Below are positions 34,880 through 43,350 of a stretch of DNA of 64,000 nt, one piece after another; position 1 is the first letter of the stretch, and the number at the start of each line of letters is the position of its first letter. The stretch is taken from positions 20,269 to 84,268 of the forward strand of contig SVJH01000008.1 in assembly GCA_015069095.1 (NCBI GenBank), given 5' to 3'. The position numbers and the translations under genes were made by a program. The notes beneath the pieces were generated by a model, which saw nothing but the letters and a program-made list of their open reading frames with translations, had not been told where the DNA came from and did no database searches. The stretch is from Oscillospiraceae bacterium. Lineage in GTDB: Bacteria > Bacillota > Clostridia > UMGS1810.

Positions 34880-35216
34880 GATTTATTAAAAAATTTATAA
34901 GTTTTATAATTTCAGGTCGAAGAAGAGCAACTATTGAGATGGTTGTAGGTATCCAAAAATTAAAAAATTTTGCTTTGTGCTTAGTAATGGTTTCAAAATA
35001 TATTTCAACATGGGTATCTTGAGGTCGATGTAGACGAACGTCGGTAACATAAAATTTTTCCTGATTGTTAATAGAAATAATATGTCCGGGTTTTATTCTT
35101 TGTTTGTTTGGAATCAGAAAGTGTTCGTCGCACAAATCACTTTTTTTAATAAATTTGCAAGGAAGAGTCCACATGAGTTTCTTTCCTTTGTAAATTTGGC
35201 AAATATCAAAATTCAT
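34860..35216 (-). CDS. Conserved-looking membrane-tail protein, unknown
   Basis: 118 residues from ATG 35216, 8 bases after AAGGAG. A beta-rich soluble part (DEHFLIPNKQRIKPGHIISI, FYVTDVRLHRPQDTHVEIYF) ends in a C-terminal membrane helix (FFNFWIPTTISIVALL) and a basic tail. It is read against the early operon, from its own strong promoter under a palindrome, so it may be expressed in lysogens. I do not recognise a family. Confidence 0.6.
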   Translation of the reverse strand: MNFDICQIYKGKKLMWTLPCKFIKKSDLCDEHFLIPNKQRIKPGHIISINNQEKFYVTDVRLHRPQDTHVEIYFETITKHKAKFFNFWIPTTISIVALLRPEIIKLINFLINLIKKFV

Positions 35217-35217
35217 T

Positions 35218-35267
35218 ATAATCACTCCTTAAAAAGTGATTATAACACAGGACAAAAAATAAGTCAA
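35218..35267 (-). promoter_or_regulatory. Promoter and palindromic operator of the minus-strand gene
   Basis: Minus strand TTGACT (35262-35267), 17 bp, TATAAT (35239-35244). A perfect palindrome ATAATCACT (35218-35226)/AGTGATTAT (35235-35243) spans the -10, the RNA start and the ribosome site. Confidence 0.7.
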
Positions 35268-35299
35268 AAATACTGAATAATTAAAAAGAAGGTGTTGTA

Positions 35300-35515
35300 T
35301 TGCCAAGAATATATGATTGCATACTTGCTCGATGTCCATTTTTTATATCAAGCGGAAAAAAGAGTGTAATGTGTGAAGGAATTACAGACAAGTGCAACAT
35401 TAACTTATTGTTTGCATCGGTTGAAGAGAGAAGACTACATCGAGAACAGTACTGCAATTTGGCATACAAAGACTGCATGATATTTAAAATGCTTGATGCA
35501 AAATATGATGGATAA
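35300..35515 (+). CDS. Small cysteine-rich phage protein
   Basis: 71 residues, TTG start after AGAAGG. Cysteines in ARCPFF, VMCEG, DKCNIN, YCNL and KDCM suggest a zinc fold. Small proteins of this pattern are frequent in early operons of Clostridial prophages. Function unknown. Confidence 0.6.
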   Translation: MPRIYDCILARCPFFISSGKKSVMCEGITDKCNINLLFASVEERRLHREQYCNLAYKDCMIFKMLDAKYDG

Positions 35516-35606
35516 GGGATAAATCCCTTTTACATAAGTTTTTGTTTTACATTATTTTGTTTTCTTTAAAAAAATCAAAAAATTGATTATGTTAGGAGAT
35601 GTTGAT

Positions 35607-35822
35607 ATGCGCAAATATAGCAAACTCAGAGGAGTAATGTATGAAAAGTGTATATATCAAACTGAGATAGGAAAACTGCTTAAAAAATCTACAACGTGGC
35701 TCACAAATAGATTTGCAGGAAAAGAAAGTTTCACGGTTGATGAAGCATATAAAATACTTGATTATCTACATATTTCACATGATGAATTTGTAGAATATTT
35801 TCCACCTGGTGGATATGTTTAA
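35607..35822 (+). CDS. Small helix-turn-helix phage protein
   Basis: 71 residues from ATG 35607, after TAGGAGATG. MYEKCIYQTEIGKLLKKSTTWLTNRF is a helix-turn-helix like those of the DUF739 phage regulator group; FTVDEAYKILDYL follows. Possible second early regulator. A GGGAT-AA-ATCCC stem lies 80 bases upstream. Confidence 0.65.
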   Translation: MRKYSKLRGVMYEKCIYQTEIGKLLKKSTTWLTNRFAGKESFTVDEAYKILDYLHISHDEFVEYFPPGGYV

Positions 35823-35840
35823 AAGAAAGAAGGTGTAAAA

Positions 35841-36041
35841 ATGAAACAAACGATAAAAGAAGTAGTGATTATGTTGCTTGCACTTGCGATTGTCGGCTCA
35901 TTTGGTTCGTGGGAGATTGACGATATTTCGTTAGTACAAGCATTATTGCAAAGTGCAGGATGTGCGTTAGCAATATACATAATATGTTTTTTTGACAAAA
36001 AAAGAGCCGCTAAAAAAGCGACCCAACAACCAAATTTATAA
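35841..36041 (+). CDS. Small two-helix membrane protein
   Basis: 66 residues after AGAAAGAAGGTG. Two hydrophobic helices (VVIMLLALAIVGSF and LLQSAGCALAIYIICFF) and a basic tail (DKKRAAKKATQQ). Unknown role in the early region. Confidence 0.55.
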   Translation: MKQTIKEVVIMLLALAIVGSFGSWEIDDISLVQALLQSAGCALAIYIICFFDKKRAAKKATQQPNL

Positions 36042-36051
36042 TAGCATAAAT

Positions 36052-36142
36052 AAAGGACTTTGTCAATACCGAAGCAATTTTGACATTAAATCTCCTTAAT
36101 ATATATGAGTACAGCCAGGCAAAGTCCTTTTCCGCTTCGGTA
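36052..36142 (+). promoter_or_regulatory. Interlocked complementary arms (pseudoknot-like) upstream of the recombination operon
   Basis: Arms in order A, B, A', B': AAAGGACTTTG (36052), TACCGAAGC (36067), CAAAGTCCTTT (36120), GCTTCGGTA (36134). A pairs with A' over 11 bp and B with B' over 9 bp, both perfect. Between them lie TTGACA (36080) and TATATG (36102), a possible promoter. The unit ends 24 bases before the HD gene. Confidence 0.55.
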
Positions 36143-36166
36143 AATAAATTTTAGGAGAGATAGAAA

Positions 36167-36751
36167 ATGGATAGAACAGAACTTAAAAACACATTTGTTG
36201 GATTACTTTATAAAACTGACCGCCTTAATATTGGTGCGTTAGTTAATTTTTTGGAAAAAACGGGATTTTTTGATGCGCCGTGTTCAACCGGATATCACTT
36301 GTGTTATGAGGGCGGACTTTTAGAACATTCTTTAAATGTATATGATTTTGCATATTCGTTATGCGTTGCCTGGAATATTCCTGAAGATGTTATATCAGAA
36401 GACAGTTTGATAATTGCTTGTCTTTTACACGATATAGGCAAAGCAGGAGAAATTGACAAGATGTATTATGCACCAAACGTTTTAAAGAGTGGGGAACGAA
36501 GTAAGTCAAAGCCATACGTTGTTGATTCGTCATTAAGTTTTATGAGCCACGAAGCGAGGGGTCTTAAAAATATATGCAAATTCATTGATTTAACTGAAGA
36601 TGAAGAGTTTGCAATATATCATCATAACGGAATGTATGGCGATGCAAAATACAGTTTGAATGGCAAAGAAAGACCATTACAATTAGTATTGCATTTTGCC
36701 GATTTATATTGTTCAAGAGTAACGGAAATGAGGGCGGAAGAAAATGATTGA
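36167..36751 (+). CDS. HD-domain phosphohydrolase
   Basis: 194 residues. The HD metal set is visible: His in LLEHSLNVYDF, His-Asp in CLLHDIGKAGE near residue 87, His in FMSHEARG and HHNGM, Asp near the end (LHFADLYCSRV). Such proteins act on nucleotides or nucleotide signals. Placed first in the recombination/replication set; it overlaps the Rad52-like gene by 8 bases. Substrate unknown. Confidence 0.78.
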   Translation: MDRTELKNTFVGLLYKTDRLNIGALVNFLEKTGFFDAPCSTGYHLCYEGGLLEHSLNVYDFAYSLCVAWNIPEDVISEDSLIIACLLHDIGKAGEIDKMYYAPNVLKSGERSKSKPYVVDSSLSFMSHEARGLKNICKFIDLTEDEEFAIYHHNGMYGDAKYSLNGKERPLQLVLHFADLYCSRVTEMRAEEND

Positions 36752-37310
36752 TATAAACAATTTAAAGTTTAGGGATTTGAGGGCCGATGAAGTTGATGTA
36801 AGAGTAGCAACTGTTACCGACAGTGGTGTTTCGCTTTTATTATATAAAGATGCAAGATGTGATATGAACATACTTGATGAAACAGTCGGCATAAATGGAT
36901 GGCAAAGAGACCACAAAGAACTTAAAAACAATATATACTGTGGTGTTGCTATATATGACGAAGTAAAAGGTATGTGGGTAACAAAATGGGACTGCGGTGC
37001 AGAAAGTTATACGGAAAAAGAAAAAGGCGAAGCATCTGACAGTTTCAAACGTGCTTGTTTTAATTGGGGAATTGGCAGAGAACTTTACACCGCGCCTTTT
37101 ATATGGATACCGAACAAAATAGTAAAAAACGATAAAGGCGAAGAAAAGAAACTTGTTGATATTAAAGAGGACAAAGGCAAATTCAAAACCAAAGACAGAT
37201 TTGTTGTTTTTGATATGGATGTAGTGGACAAGCAGATTGTATCACTTGGTATAGGCAACGAAACACAAAGAAGCATAGCATATACTTGGCAGCAGAAAAA
37301 GGTAAAGTAA
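36744..37310 (+). CDS. Rad52/Rad22-type single-strand annealing protein
   Basis: 188 residues. The conserved core YCGVAIYDEVKGMWVTKWDCGAES...EKGEASDSFKRACFNWGIGRELY is typical of the phage Rad52/Sak annealing family. It anneals complementary single strands for phage recombination and repair. Neighbours (SSB, RusA, HD protein) support a recombination module. Confidence 0.85.
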   Translation: MIDINNLKFRDLRADEVDVRVATVTDSGVSLLLYKDARCDMNILDETVGINGWQRDHKELKNNIYCGVAIYDEVKGMWVTKWDCGAESYTEKEKGEASDSFKRACFNWGIGRELYTAPFIWIPNKIVKNDKGEEKKLVDIKEDKGKFKTKDRFVVFDMDVVDKQIVSLGIGNETQRSIAYTWQQKKVK

Positions 37311-37311
37311 T

Positions 37312-37818
37312 ATGACAGAGTTTAAATTTACAAAACAAACATTTCCTAAAGTTATCGGCGATGCGCTTCGCCTTGCCGATACATTTAAGGAAGGAAAAGA
37401 ATATGTACTTACAATAAAGCAAGAAATGAAAAAACGGTCAAACGATGCAAATGCGTACTATTGGACTTTGCTTGACAAGCTTACAGAAAAGATGAAACTG
37501 CCAAAAGAAGAGATATACAAAATGCACATAAGAAATATTGGCGGAAATAATCAGGTTGTTTGTGTTGTTAACGATGCACTTGACAAACTTATATCAGGTT
37601 GGCATCACAACGGCATTGGATGGGTAACAGATGTATTTGATTCTAAACTTGAAGGATGCACTAATGTTATTTTGTATTACGGCTCAAGTACATACAATAC
37701 AAAACAGATGTCGGACCTTATAAATCTTGCGGTAGAAGATTGCAGAGCATTAAACATTGAAACACTTCCGCCTTATGAGATTGAAAAACTAATAATGATG
37801 CAGGAGAAGGGAAAATGA
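37312..37818 (+). CDS. NinB/Orf-like recombination mediator
   Basis: 168 residues. RSNDANAYYWTLLDKLTEKMKLPKEEIY and the C-terminal EDCRALNIETLPPYEIEKL are typical of the NinB-like group, which helps load annealing proteins on SSB-covered DNA in lambda-like phages. Starts 2 bases after the Rad52 gene stop. Confidence 0.72.
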   Translation: MTEFKFTKQTFPKVIGDALRLADTFKEGKEYVLTIKQEMKKRSNDANAYYWTLLDKLTEKMKLPKEEIYKMHIRNIGGNNQVVCVVNDALDKLISGWHHNGIGWVTDVFDSKLEGCTNVILYYGSSTYNTKQMSDLINLAVEDCRALNIETLPPYEIEKLIMMQEKGK

Positions 37819-38108
37819 ATGTAATTGATTTTATTCCTTTTGGAAAACAAAATGCAATAACACAAAATGAACTTATGATGGTAACAGGATTATCAGACAG
37901 AATGCTTAGAGAAGAAATATCTCGTTTAAGACGTGATGTGCCTATTTTAAATATGCAAGATGGCAAGGGATATTTTAGACCGACAGAAGATGAAATAGAA
38001 GATGTGAAAAAGTACATATCACAAGAAGAACGTCGAGGTAAAAGTGTATTTTGGAGTTTGAAGGGTGCAAGGGAGTTTATAAAAAATGAAAAGCATACTT
38101 CAAACTGA
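37815..38108 (+). CDS. Winged-helix DNA-binding protein
   Basis: 97 residues, ATGA overlap with the preceding gene. ITQNELMMVTGLSDRMLREEISRLRRDVPILN is a winged helix-turn-helix like those near phage replication genes. Role in replication or regulation unknown. Confidence 0.65.
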   Translation: MNVIDFIPFGKQNAITQNELMMVTGLSDRMLREEISRLRRDVPILNMQDGKGYFRPTEDEIEDVKKYISQEERRGKSVFWSLKGAREFIKNEKHTSN

Positions 38109-38364
38109 AAAAGAATGTTATTTGTGCCAAAGCAAAGTGTGGCTTGAAGAGCATCATATATTTCCGGGCAACCCTGGAAGGAAGATAAGCGAAAGAAACG
38201 GATTTAAGGTTTATCTTTGCCACTATTGTCATAATGAGCCACCTTTTGGAGTGCATTTTAATCGTGAAAATATGGACAAGTTAAAAGCAGATTGTCAAAG
38301 GAAGTACGAAGAAACACATTCACATAATGAGTTTATGAAACTAATAGGACGAAATTATTTATAA
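38086..38364 (+). CDS. HNH-like zinc nuclease-type protein
   Basis: 92 residues, overlapping the previous gene by 23 bases. Cys pairs CYLCQ and CHYCH frame EEHHIFPG, an HNH-like core as in NinG/DUF968-type recombination nucleases. Probably acts in the phage recombination set. Confidence 0.7.
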   Translation: MKSILQTEKECYLCQSKVWLEEHHIFPGNPGRKISERNGFKVYLCHYCHNEPPFGVHFNRENMDKLKADCQRKYEETHSHNEFMKLIGRNYL

Positions 38365-38377
38365 AGGAGAGATGTTC

Positions 38378-38770
38378 GTGAATAAAGTGGTAATTCTCGG
38401 GAGACTAACAAAGGACCCTGAATTAAGAGTAACACAAAACAATGTGCCGGTAACAAGTTTTACAGTTGCCGTAAACAGAAGATTTGATAAAGACAATGCA
38501 GACTTTATAAGTTGTATTGCGTGGAGAAAAACGGCAGAATTTGTAGCAAAGTATTTTAATAAAGGGGATATGATTTCCCTTGCAGGAAGTCTTCAAACAG
38601 GCAAGTATGAAAAAGACGGACAGGTGCATTACACAACAGATGTAAACGTAGAAGAAGTATATTTTACAGGCAGTAAGACAGAAACAACAGAGATTGAAAA
38701 GCATAATGATATTGATGCTGATATGTCGGGTTTCATGCCGATGCCAAATGATGATGATTTACCATTTTAA
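38378..38770 (+). CDS. ssb: Single-stranded DNA-binding protein
   Basis: 130 residues from GTG 38378, 7 bases after AAAGGAGA; an upstream ATG at 38372 is too near the ribosome site. NKVVILGRLTKDPELRVTQN and the OB-fold core are classic SSB; the acidic tip ends MPNDDDLPF, the docking tail for partner proteins. Confidence 0.96.
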   Translation: MNKVVILGRLTKDPELRVTQNNVPVTSFTVAVNRRFDKDNADFISCIAWRKTAEFVAKYFNKGDMISLAGSLQTGKYEKDGQVHYTTDVNVEEVYFTGSKTETTEIEKHNDIDADMSGFMPMPNDDDLPF

Positions 38771-38785
38771 AAGGAGAGTGAGAAA

Positions 38786-39667
38786 GTGGCAAGACCTCTA
38801 AAAGATGGGGTGGGCTATTTTCCTAAGGATACTGATTTTTACAACGATGATAAAGTAAAAATCTTAAGAGGCGAATTTGGTGCAAAAGGAATGTATTTAT
38901 TAGATTATCTTTTGTGCGACTTATATGGCAAAAATGGATATTACACAAAGTGGGACAAAAACAAGTGCTTCCTTGTGTCAGATGGTGCGGGTTGTGGTTG
39001 TGTCCCATCCTTTGTGGCTGAGTTTATTTTAGGGTGTGTTAGATGTGGCATATTTGATGAGACCGTGTTTAACTTGTTCAAAGTATTAACGTCAGCCGGA
39101 ATCCAACGGCGCTTTGTAAGGATGCTTAACAGCCGTGAAAATTTTACATTTTACGAAGAATACTTTTTGCTTGACATCAACAATGAAAAGGATGTTCCAA
39201 AGAGTATTCTTAATAAGATTGCCTTTAAAAAAGTTTCCGATAAAGAAAACCCTTTAAAAATTAAAGAAAACCCCGAAAAAAGTATAGATAATGCACAAAA
39301 TAAAATAGATGAAAATAAAGTAAATGAAAATAAAGTAGATGATGTAATGAAAGCATACGAAGAAAACATAGAAAAAGCATCATCAGCAACAAAAACAAAA
39401 CTCACTTTATGGAAAAATTCTGTAAGTGAAGAACTTATAATTTTGGCTATAGAAGAAGCAGTATCACAAAATAAGAAAAGTTATGCGTACATAAATGCAA
39501 TACTTGAAAGTTGGAAAGAGCAAGGTTTTAAAAATATTGATGATGTTAAAAAGCATCAGGAAAATTATAAGCGCAAAAATAAAAAGGGCTTAAATAACTA
39601 TAGCGAAAACAGAAGTTTAAGCGATTTTGAAAAACAGATGTTAGAAAGAAGGATAAATGGAAATTAA
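38786..39667 (+). CDS. Phage replication initiator-like protein (Lin1244/DUF4373 + DnaD-like)
   Basis: 293 residues, GTG start after AAGGAGAG. The N-terminal half (GVGYFPKDTDFYNDDKVKILRG) is the DUF4373 domain. A Lys/Asn/Asp-rich linker (about 150-190) leads to a DnaD-like C-terminal domain (LAIEEAVSQNKKSYAYINAILESWKEQGF). Such proteins open the phage origin and bring in the helicase. No separate helicase gene is seen nearby. Confidence 0.8.
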   Translation: MARPLKDGVGYFPKDTDFYNDDKVKILRGEFGAKGMYLLDYLLCDLYGKNGYYTKWDKNKCFLVSDGAGCGCVPSFVAEFILGCVRCGIFDETVFNLFKVLTSAGIQRRFVRMLNSRENFTFYEEYFLLDINNEKDVPKSILNKIAFKKVSDKENPLKIKENPEKSIDNAQNKIDENKVNENKVDDVMKAYEENIEKASSATKTKLTLWKNSVSEELIILAIEEAVSQNKKSYAYINAILESWKEQGFKNIDDVKKHQENYKRKNKKGLNNYSENRSLSDFEKQMLERRINGN

Positions 39668-40028
39668 ATTTACAGTTAAGTTGCCACCTATATCAAAGAA
39701 GAATCATCAACAGATATTTAGAAATACAAGAACAGGCAAGCCGTTTGTTATGCCTTCAAAAGAGTATAGAGAGTATGAACAATCGGCCATGTGGTTTATA
39801 CCTAAAGGAATACATATAACAGAGCCGGTAAACGTGAAATGTTTATTCTATATGCCTACAAAACGAAGATGCGATTTAACAAATTTACTTGAATCAATAG
39901 ATGATGTAATGGTAAAGGCAGGTTTGCTAAAGGATGATGATTTTACTGTAATACAAAGTCATGATGGCAGCAGAGTTTTATACGATAAAGAAAATCCGAG
40001 AACGGAAATAGTGATAACAAAGGTGTGA
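39657..40028 (+). CDS. rusA: RusA-family Holliday junction resolvase
   Basis: 123 residues, overlapping the initiator gene by 11 bases. KLPPISKKNHQQIF at the start and the metal-binding DLTNLLESIDDVMVKAGLLKDDDF are the RusA signature. It cuts four-way junctions from phage recombination before packaging. Confidence 0.9.
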   Translation: MEIKFTVKLPPISKKNHQQIFRNTRTGKPFVMPSKEYREYEQSAMWFIPKGIHITEPVNVKCLFYMPTKRRCDLTNLLESIDDVMVKAGLLKDDDFTVIQSHDGSRVLYDKENPRTEIVITKV

Positions 40029-40032
40029 TTAA

Positions 40033-40251
40033 ATGCTCACTTTAAAAAATGACGTTGATATATCACAGTTAAGAAGTAAAAACTTTAATTATGATGATAA
40101 GAAAAAGACGTACAAAAGATTTATACGAAATTATGTATACATTGTAATCAGCGAAAAAACAAGAGAAATATGTGTGTATTCTCCAATGGGACTTACTGAT
40201 TACAACAGATACAAAGATGAAATAAAAGAAATAATTGGAGATATGATTTAA
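40033..40251 (+). CDS. Hypothetical phage protein (72 aa)
   Basis: Starts 5 bases after rusA. Lys/Tyr-rich with DDKKKTYKRFIRNYVYIVISEKTREICVY and a helical end. No family recognised. Confidence 0.55.
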   Translation: MLTLKNDVDISQLRSKNFNYDDKKKTYKRFIRNYVYIVISEKTREICVYSPMGLTDYNRYKDEIKEIIGDMI

Positions 40252-40261
40252 GGAGATATGA

Positions 40262-41062
40262 ATGGAAGAAATAAATACTTTAAGAAAAATAAAAACGGAA
40301 TTATATAATGACCACTTTCAAAATTACAAAAGATATAACATACCGAAAGCACAACTTGTTATAGCAGATATTCCATACAACTTGGGTGTGAATGCATATG
40401 CATCAAATCCTGTTTGGTACATAGATGGCGATAACAAGAATGGAGAGAGTAAAAAAGCAGGAAAACAATTCTTTGGTACAGATAACAATTTTAATATCGC
40501 GGAGTATTTTCATTTTTGCAATAAACTACTCATAAAAGAGCCGAAAGAAAAAGGAAAAGCGCCTGCAATGATTGTATTTTGTGCATTTGAACAAATTCCT
40601 ATGGTATTACAATATGCCGAAAAACATGGATTTAAACATCATATACCACTTGTATTTATAAAAAATTATAGCGCACAGGTATTAAAAGCAAATATGAAAA
40701 TTGTAGGAGCAACAGAATATGGCCTTGTTCTTTATAGAGAGAAACTTCCTAAGTTTAATAATAACAAAAAAATGATATTCAATTGGTTTGAGTGGAGAAG
40801 AGATAATGCAAAAACATATCCAAAAATTCATCCTACACAAAAACCGGTATCATTATTAAAAAGACTTATAGAAATATTTACCGACCCGGGCGATGTAGTA
40901 ATTGACCCTGTAGCCGGAAGTGGAACAACTTTAAGAGCTGCAGCAGAATTAAATCGAAGTAGTTATGGATTTGAAATAGTAAAACAATTTTATAATGATG
41001 CTCAAACTCAGATGCTTAGTAATATAAATACACAGATGTCTTTATTTGATTTAGAGAGGTAA
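40262..41062 (+). CDS. DNA adenine/cytosine-N4 methyltransferase
   Basis: 266 residues after AAGGAGATG. Catalytic motif is DIPY (residues 36-39, a DPPY variant) and the SAM loop is DPVAGSGTTLRAA near residue 217, so motif order is beta-class-like with the catalytic motif first. It modifies phage DNA, probably against host restriction. No restriction enzyme gene is nearby, so an orphan methyltransferase. Confidence 0.85.
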   Translation: MEEINTLRKIKTELYNDHFQNYKRYNIPKAQLVIADIPYNLGVNAYASNPVWYIDGDNKNGESKKAGKQFFGTDNNFNIAEYFHFCNKLLIKEPKEKGKAPAMIVFCAFEQIPMVLQYAEKHGFKHHIPLVFIKNYSAQVLKANMKIVGATEYGLVLYREKLPKFNNNKKMIFNWFEWRRDNAKTYPKIHPTQKPVSLLKRLIEIFTDPGDVVIDPVAGSGTTLRAAAELNRSSYGFEIVKQFYNDAQTQMLSNINTQMSLFDLER

Positions 41063-41067
41063 AAAAC

Positions 41068-41202
41068 ATGAAAGACAAACTAACACAAATAGTAAAGCAA
41101 AGTATATATGGCAGGGTAGATTTGCACACAGCAAATATGCTTGTGCCAAATATAGTTGAAAACTTAATGATATTTTTTAGAAGGTGCGAAAATGATAAAT
41201 AA
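41068..41202 (+). CDS. Small hypothetical protein (44 aa)
   Basis: ATG 41068 follows GAGAGGTAAAAAAC; it ends by overlapping the next gene by 11 bases. MKDKLTQIVKQSIYGRVDLHTANMLVPN... is a helical chain with no recognisable motif. Fills a gap in the tightly packed operon. Confidence 0.5.
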   Translation: MKDKLTQIVKQSIYGRVDLHTANMLVPNIVENLMIFFRRCENDK

Positions 41203-41575
41203 ACTAACAGAACTAATAAAAGAAGCAATGCAGTATGCAGAGCATAGAAGGGATATAGGCGAACTGTACAAACCATATGAAGAATATATAGCAGAGTATT
41301 TGATTGATAACAATACTATTGTTGCACCTTGCAAGGTTGGGGATTTTGTATATATTGACAACAGATGTATATTTTCCGAATTCACAAACGGATATACAGG
41401 ATATAGCACTTGCGAAGTTATTTCTATCGTGAGAACAAAGAAACAAAAGCTAATAAAAATAACACCAATAAATGCACAGGCACAGAATATGAGATATAAT
41501 TTGCGAGTTCCATTTTCAGCAATAGGCAAAACAGTATTTCTAACCAAAGAAGCATTGAAGGGGGAAGGGAAATGA
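41192..41575 (+). CDS. Hypothetical phage protein with SH3-like core
   Basis: 127 residues after AGAAGGTG. A helical N-terminus is followed by APCKVGDFVYIDNRC, a beta motif common in early phage genes, and VPFSAIGKTVFLTKEAL at the end. Function unknown. Confidence 0.6.
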   Translation: MINKLTELIKEAMQYAEHRRDIGELYKPYEEYIAEYLIDNNTIVAPCKVGDFVYIDNRCIFSEFTNGYTGYSTCEVISIVRTKKQKLIKITPINAQAQNMRYNLRVPFSAIGKTVFLTKEALKGEGK

Positions 41576-41820
41576 AAATACTTAAAAGAGAAACAACATT
41601 AAAACAGGAAATAAAAACGGCAGATAATAACATTGATGAATATTTGCCAAATTGTCAAGCGAGTTTTAATTCTGACGGAAATATCACTTTAAGGAATTAT
41701 GACAGAAGCAACAAGAATAAAGATGAGATTATTATATTCTCTAACGAAGAAACAAGGGCAATATTTGAATTGTTTAGTCAAATTAGTACAAAGTGCAAAT
41801 ATTATAGTTTGCCATTTTGA
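41572..41820 (+). CDS. Hypothetical phage protein (82 aa)
   Basis: ATGA overlap with the previous gene. Middle segment DGNITLRNYDRSNKNKDEIIIFSNEETRAIFELF suggests a beta hairpin and helix. No family recognised. Confidence 0.55.
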   Translation: MKILKRETTLKQEIKTADNNIDEYLPNCQASFNSDGNITLRNYDRSNKNKDEIIIFSNEETRAIFELFSQISTKCKYYSLPF

Positions 41821-41838
41821 GAAAGGAAGATGAGGGAA

Positions 41839-42336
41839 ATGAAAAAGATACTTGATGCTTGTTGCGGAAGTAGAATGTTTTGGTTTGATAAAGAAAACAA
41901 AAATGTTGACTTTTGCGATTTGAGGGTTTTGGAAGATACTCTTTGTGATGGCCGAACATTAGAAATTAAGCCTGATATTGTTTGCGACTTTACAAGTTTG
42001 CCGATGATAGACAATACATATTACCTTGTTGTTTTTGACCCTCCTCACTTGATTAAAGTTGGAGATAATTCTTGGTTGTCCAAAAAGTATGGAAAGTTGC
42101 CGAAGGATAATTGGCAGGAAATTCTGCAAAAGGGGTTTTTAGAATGTATGAGAGTATTGAAACCGAACGGAACGCTTATTTTCAAATGGAACGAAACCGA
42201 TGTTTCTGTTTCAACAATTATTGATGTTATCGGACAAACTCCATTGTTCGGCCACAAAAGCGGAAAAAGAGAAAAGACACATTGGCTATGCTTTATGAAG
42301 CAAGACCACCCAACCGAGAAAGGCGGTGCGGAATGA
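41839..42336 (+). CDS. SAM-dependent methyltransferase-like protein
   Basis: 165 residues from ATG 41839 (another ATG 9 bases earlier is nearer to AAGGAAG). ILDACCGSRMFWFDKEN is a SAM-binding first strand, and DPPH at residues 67-70 (VVFDPPHL) resembles the catalytic motif of N6/N4 methyltransferases; MRVLKPNGTLIFKWNE completes the fold. Probable DNA modification by a second, compact enzyme in this operon. Confidence 0.75.
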   Translation: MKKILDACCGSRMFWFDKENKNVDFCDLRVLEDTLCDGRTLEIKPDIVCDFTSLPMIDNTYYLVVFDPPHLIKVGDNSWLSKKYGKLPKDNWQEILQKGFLECMRVLKPNGTLIFKWNETDVSVSTIIDVIGQTPLFGHKSGKREKTHWLCFMKQDHPTEKGGAE

Positions 42337-42557
42337 TTAAATACTATTGTGATAGATGTGGAAATGAAGCCAAAACGCTTACTTCTGTAAAAATACCTGT
42401 GCAAAAACAGATAGGGTTTGAACTTAGTTGTTATACAAGACAGATTGAATTATGCGAAAAATGTAAAAATGAAGCAGATGAAATGTTTGACACTCTTTTA
42501 GATATTAAACTTTCTATGTTTGCAAAATATTTGAAGAAAGGCGGTGTGCAGGAATGA
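42333..42557 (+). CDS. Zinc-finger protein (74 aa)
   Basis: ATG 42333, 4-base overlap with the methyltransferase gene. CDRCGNEA and CEKCKNEAD form one zinc knuckle pair. Unknown role. Confidence 0.62.
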   Translation: MIKYYCDRCGNEAKTLTSVKIPVQKQIGFELSCYTRQIELCEKCKNEADEMFDTLLDIKLSMFAKYLKKGGVQE

Positions 42558-43093
42558 TGCGAGAACATTTGTACAGGGGAATACCCAAAAGCTACGGCAA
42601 CGGGGTGTTTTTTGGTGACATTTGGAAAGATAATTGTGAGGGTAGTTTTGTATATGGCTCTTTAATTGTCAGTAAAGATAGATATTATATTTGTGTTTCT
42701 GCATTATGCCAAATAAACAGTTGTATAAACAATGGTATGACTTCAATGATAGAAGTTATCCCCGAAACAGTAGGACAATTTACAGGATTGACCGACAAGA
42801 ACGGAAACGAGATTTTCGAGGGGGATATTGTCCTATATGTTGACGAAGAAGGATATTATCCCGAAGAACAATGCGAATTTGTCGGACAAATTGTTTTTGA
42901 AAGTGGTGCATTTGGAATTGGTGCAAATGACAACATACCGATAGAACTTGACTTTTCTTGCGAAAACGACAATTTTGTTTCTTTGTGGGAACTGTATTGG
43001 AATTTAAGTGTTGACGGCGACGAGTTGGATATGCTTGAAGTAATCGGCAACATACACGATAATCCTGAACTGTTGAAAGAAGGTGTGCAGTAG
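42554..43093 (+). CDS. YopX-family phage protein
   Basis: 179 residues. GQFTGLTDKNGNEIFEGDIVLYVD is the defining YopX motif, with LDMLEVIGNIHDNPELL at the end. Very common in Firmicutes phages; biochemical role unknown. Overlaps both neighbours. Confidence 0.88.
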   Translation: MMREHLYRGIPKSYGNGVFFGDIWKDNCEGSFVYGSLIVSKDRYYICVSALCQINSCINNGMTSMIEVIPETVGQFTGLTDKNGNEIFEGDIVLYVDEEGYYPEEQCEFVGQIVFESGAFGIGANDNIPIELDFSCENDNFVSLWELYWNLSVDGDELDMLEVIGNIHDNPELLKEGVQ

Positions 43094-43350
43094 TGATATT
43101 TTTCGGTAAGAAAAGTGATTATATAAAATTTAGTGAAGTTATTTCTATTTTGGAAGAACAAAGGGCAAGACACCATTATGCAAGTAGGGCAAGTCTTGAC
43201 AAACAAAGTGCGGTTGAAGATGTAATAAAATCAGTAAAATTACACCATATAAAGAAAAATCCAAAAAAATATATGGTACGGAAGAAGATATTTAATGACG
43301 AAGCACAATATCTTTTGAAGTTTGAAGATTTGAAAGAAGGTGCAGAGTGA
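43093..43350 (+). CDS. Hypothetical phage protein (85 aa)
   Basis: GTG start at the previous stop. KSDYIKFSEVISILEEQRARHHYAS is helical; the rest is Lys-rich. No family recognised. Confidence 0.5.
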   Translation: MIFFGKKSDYIKFSEVISILEEQRARHHYASRASLDKQSAVEDVIKSVKLHHIKKNPKKYMVRKKIFNDEAQYLLKFEDLKEGAE

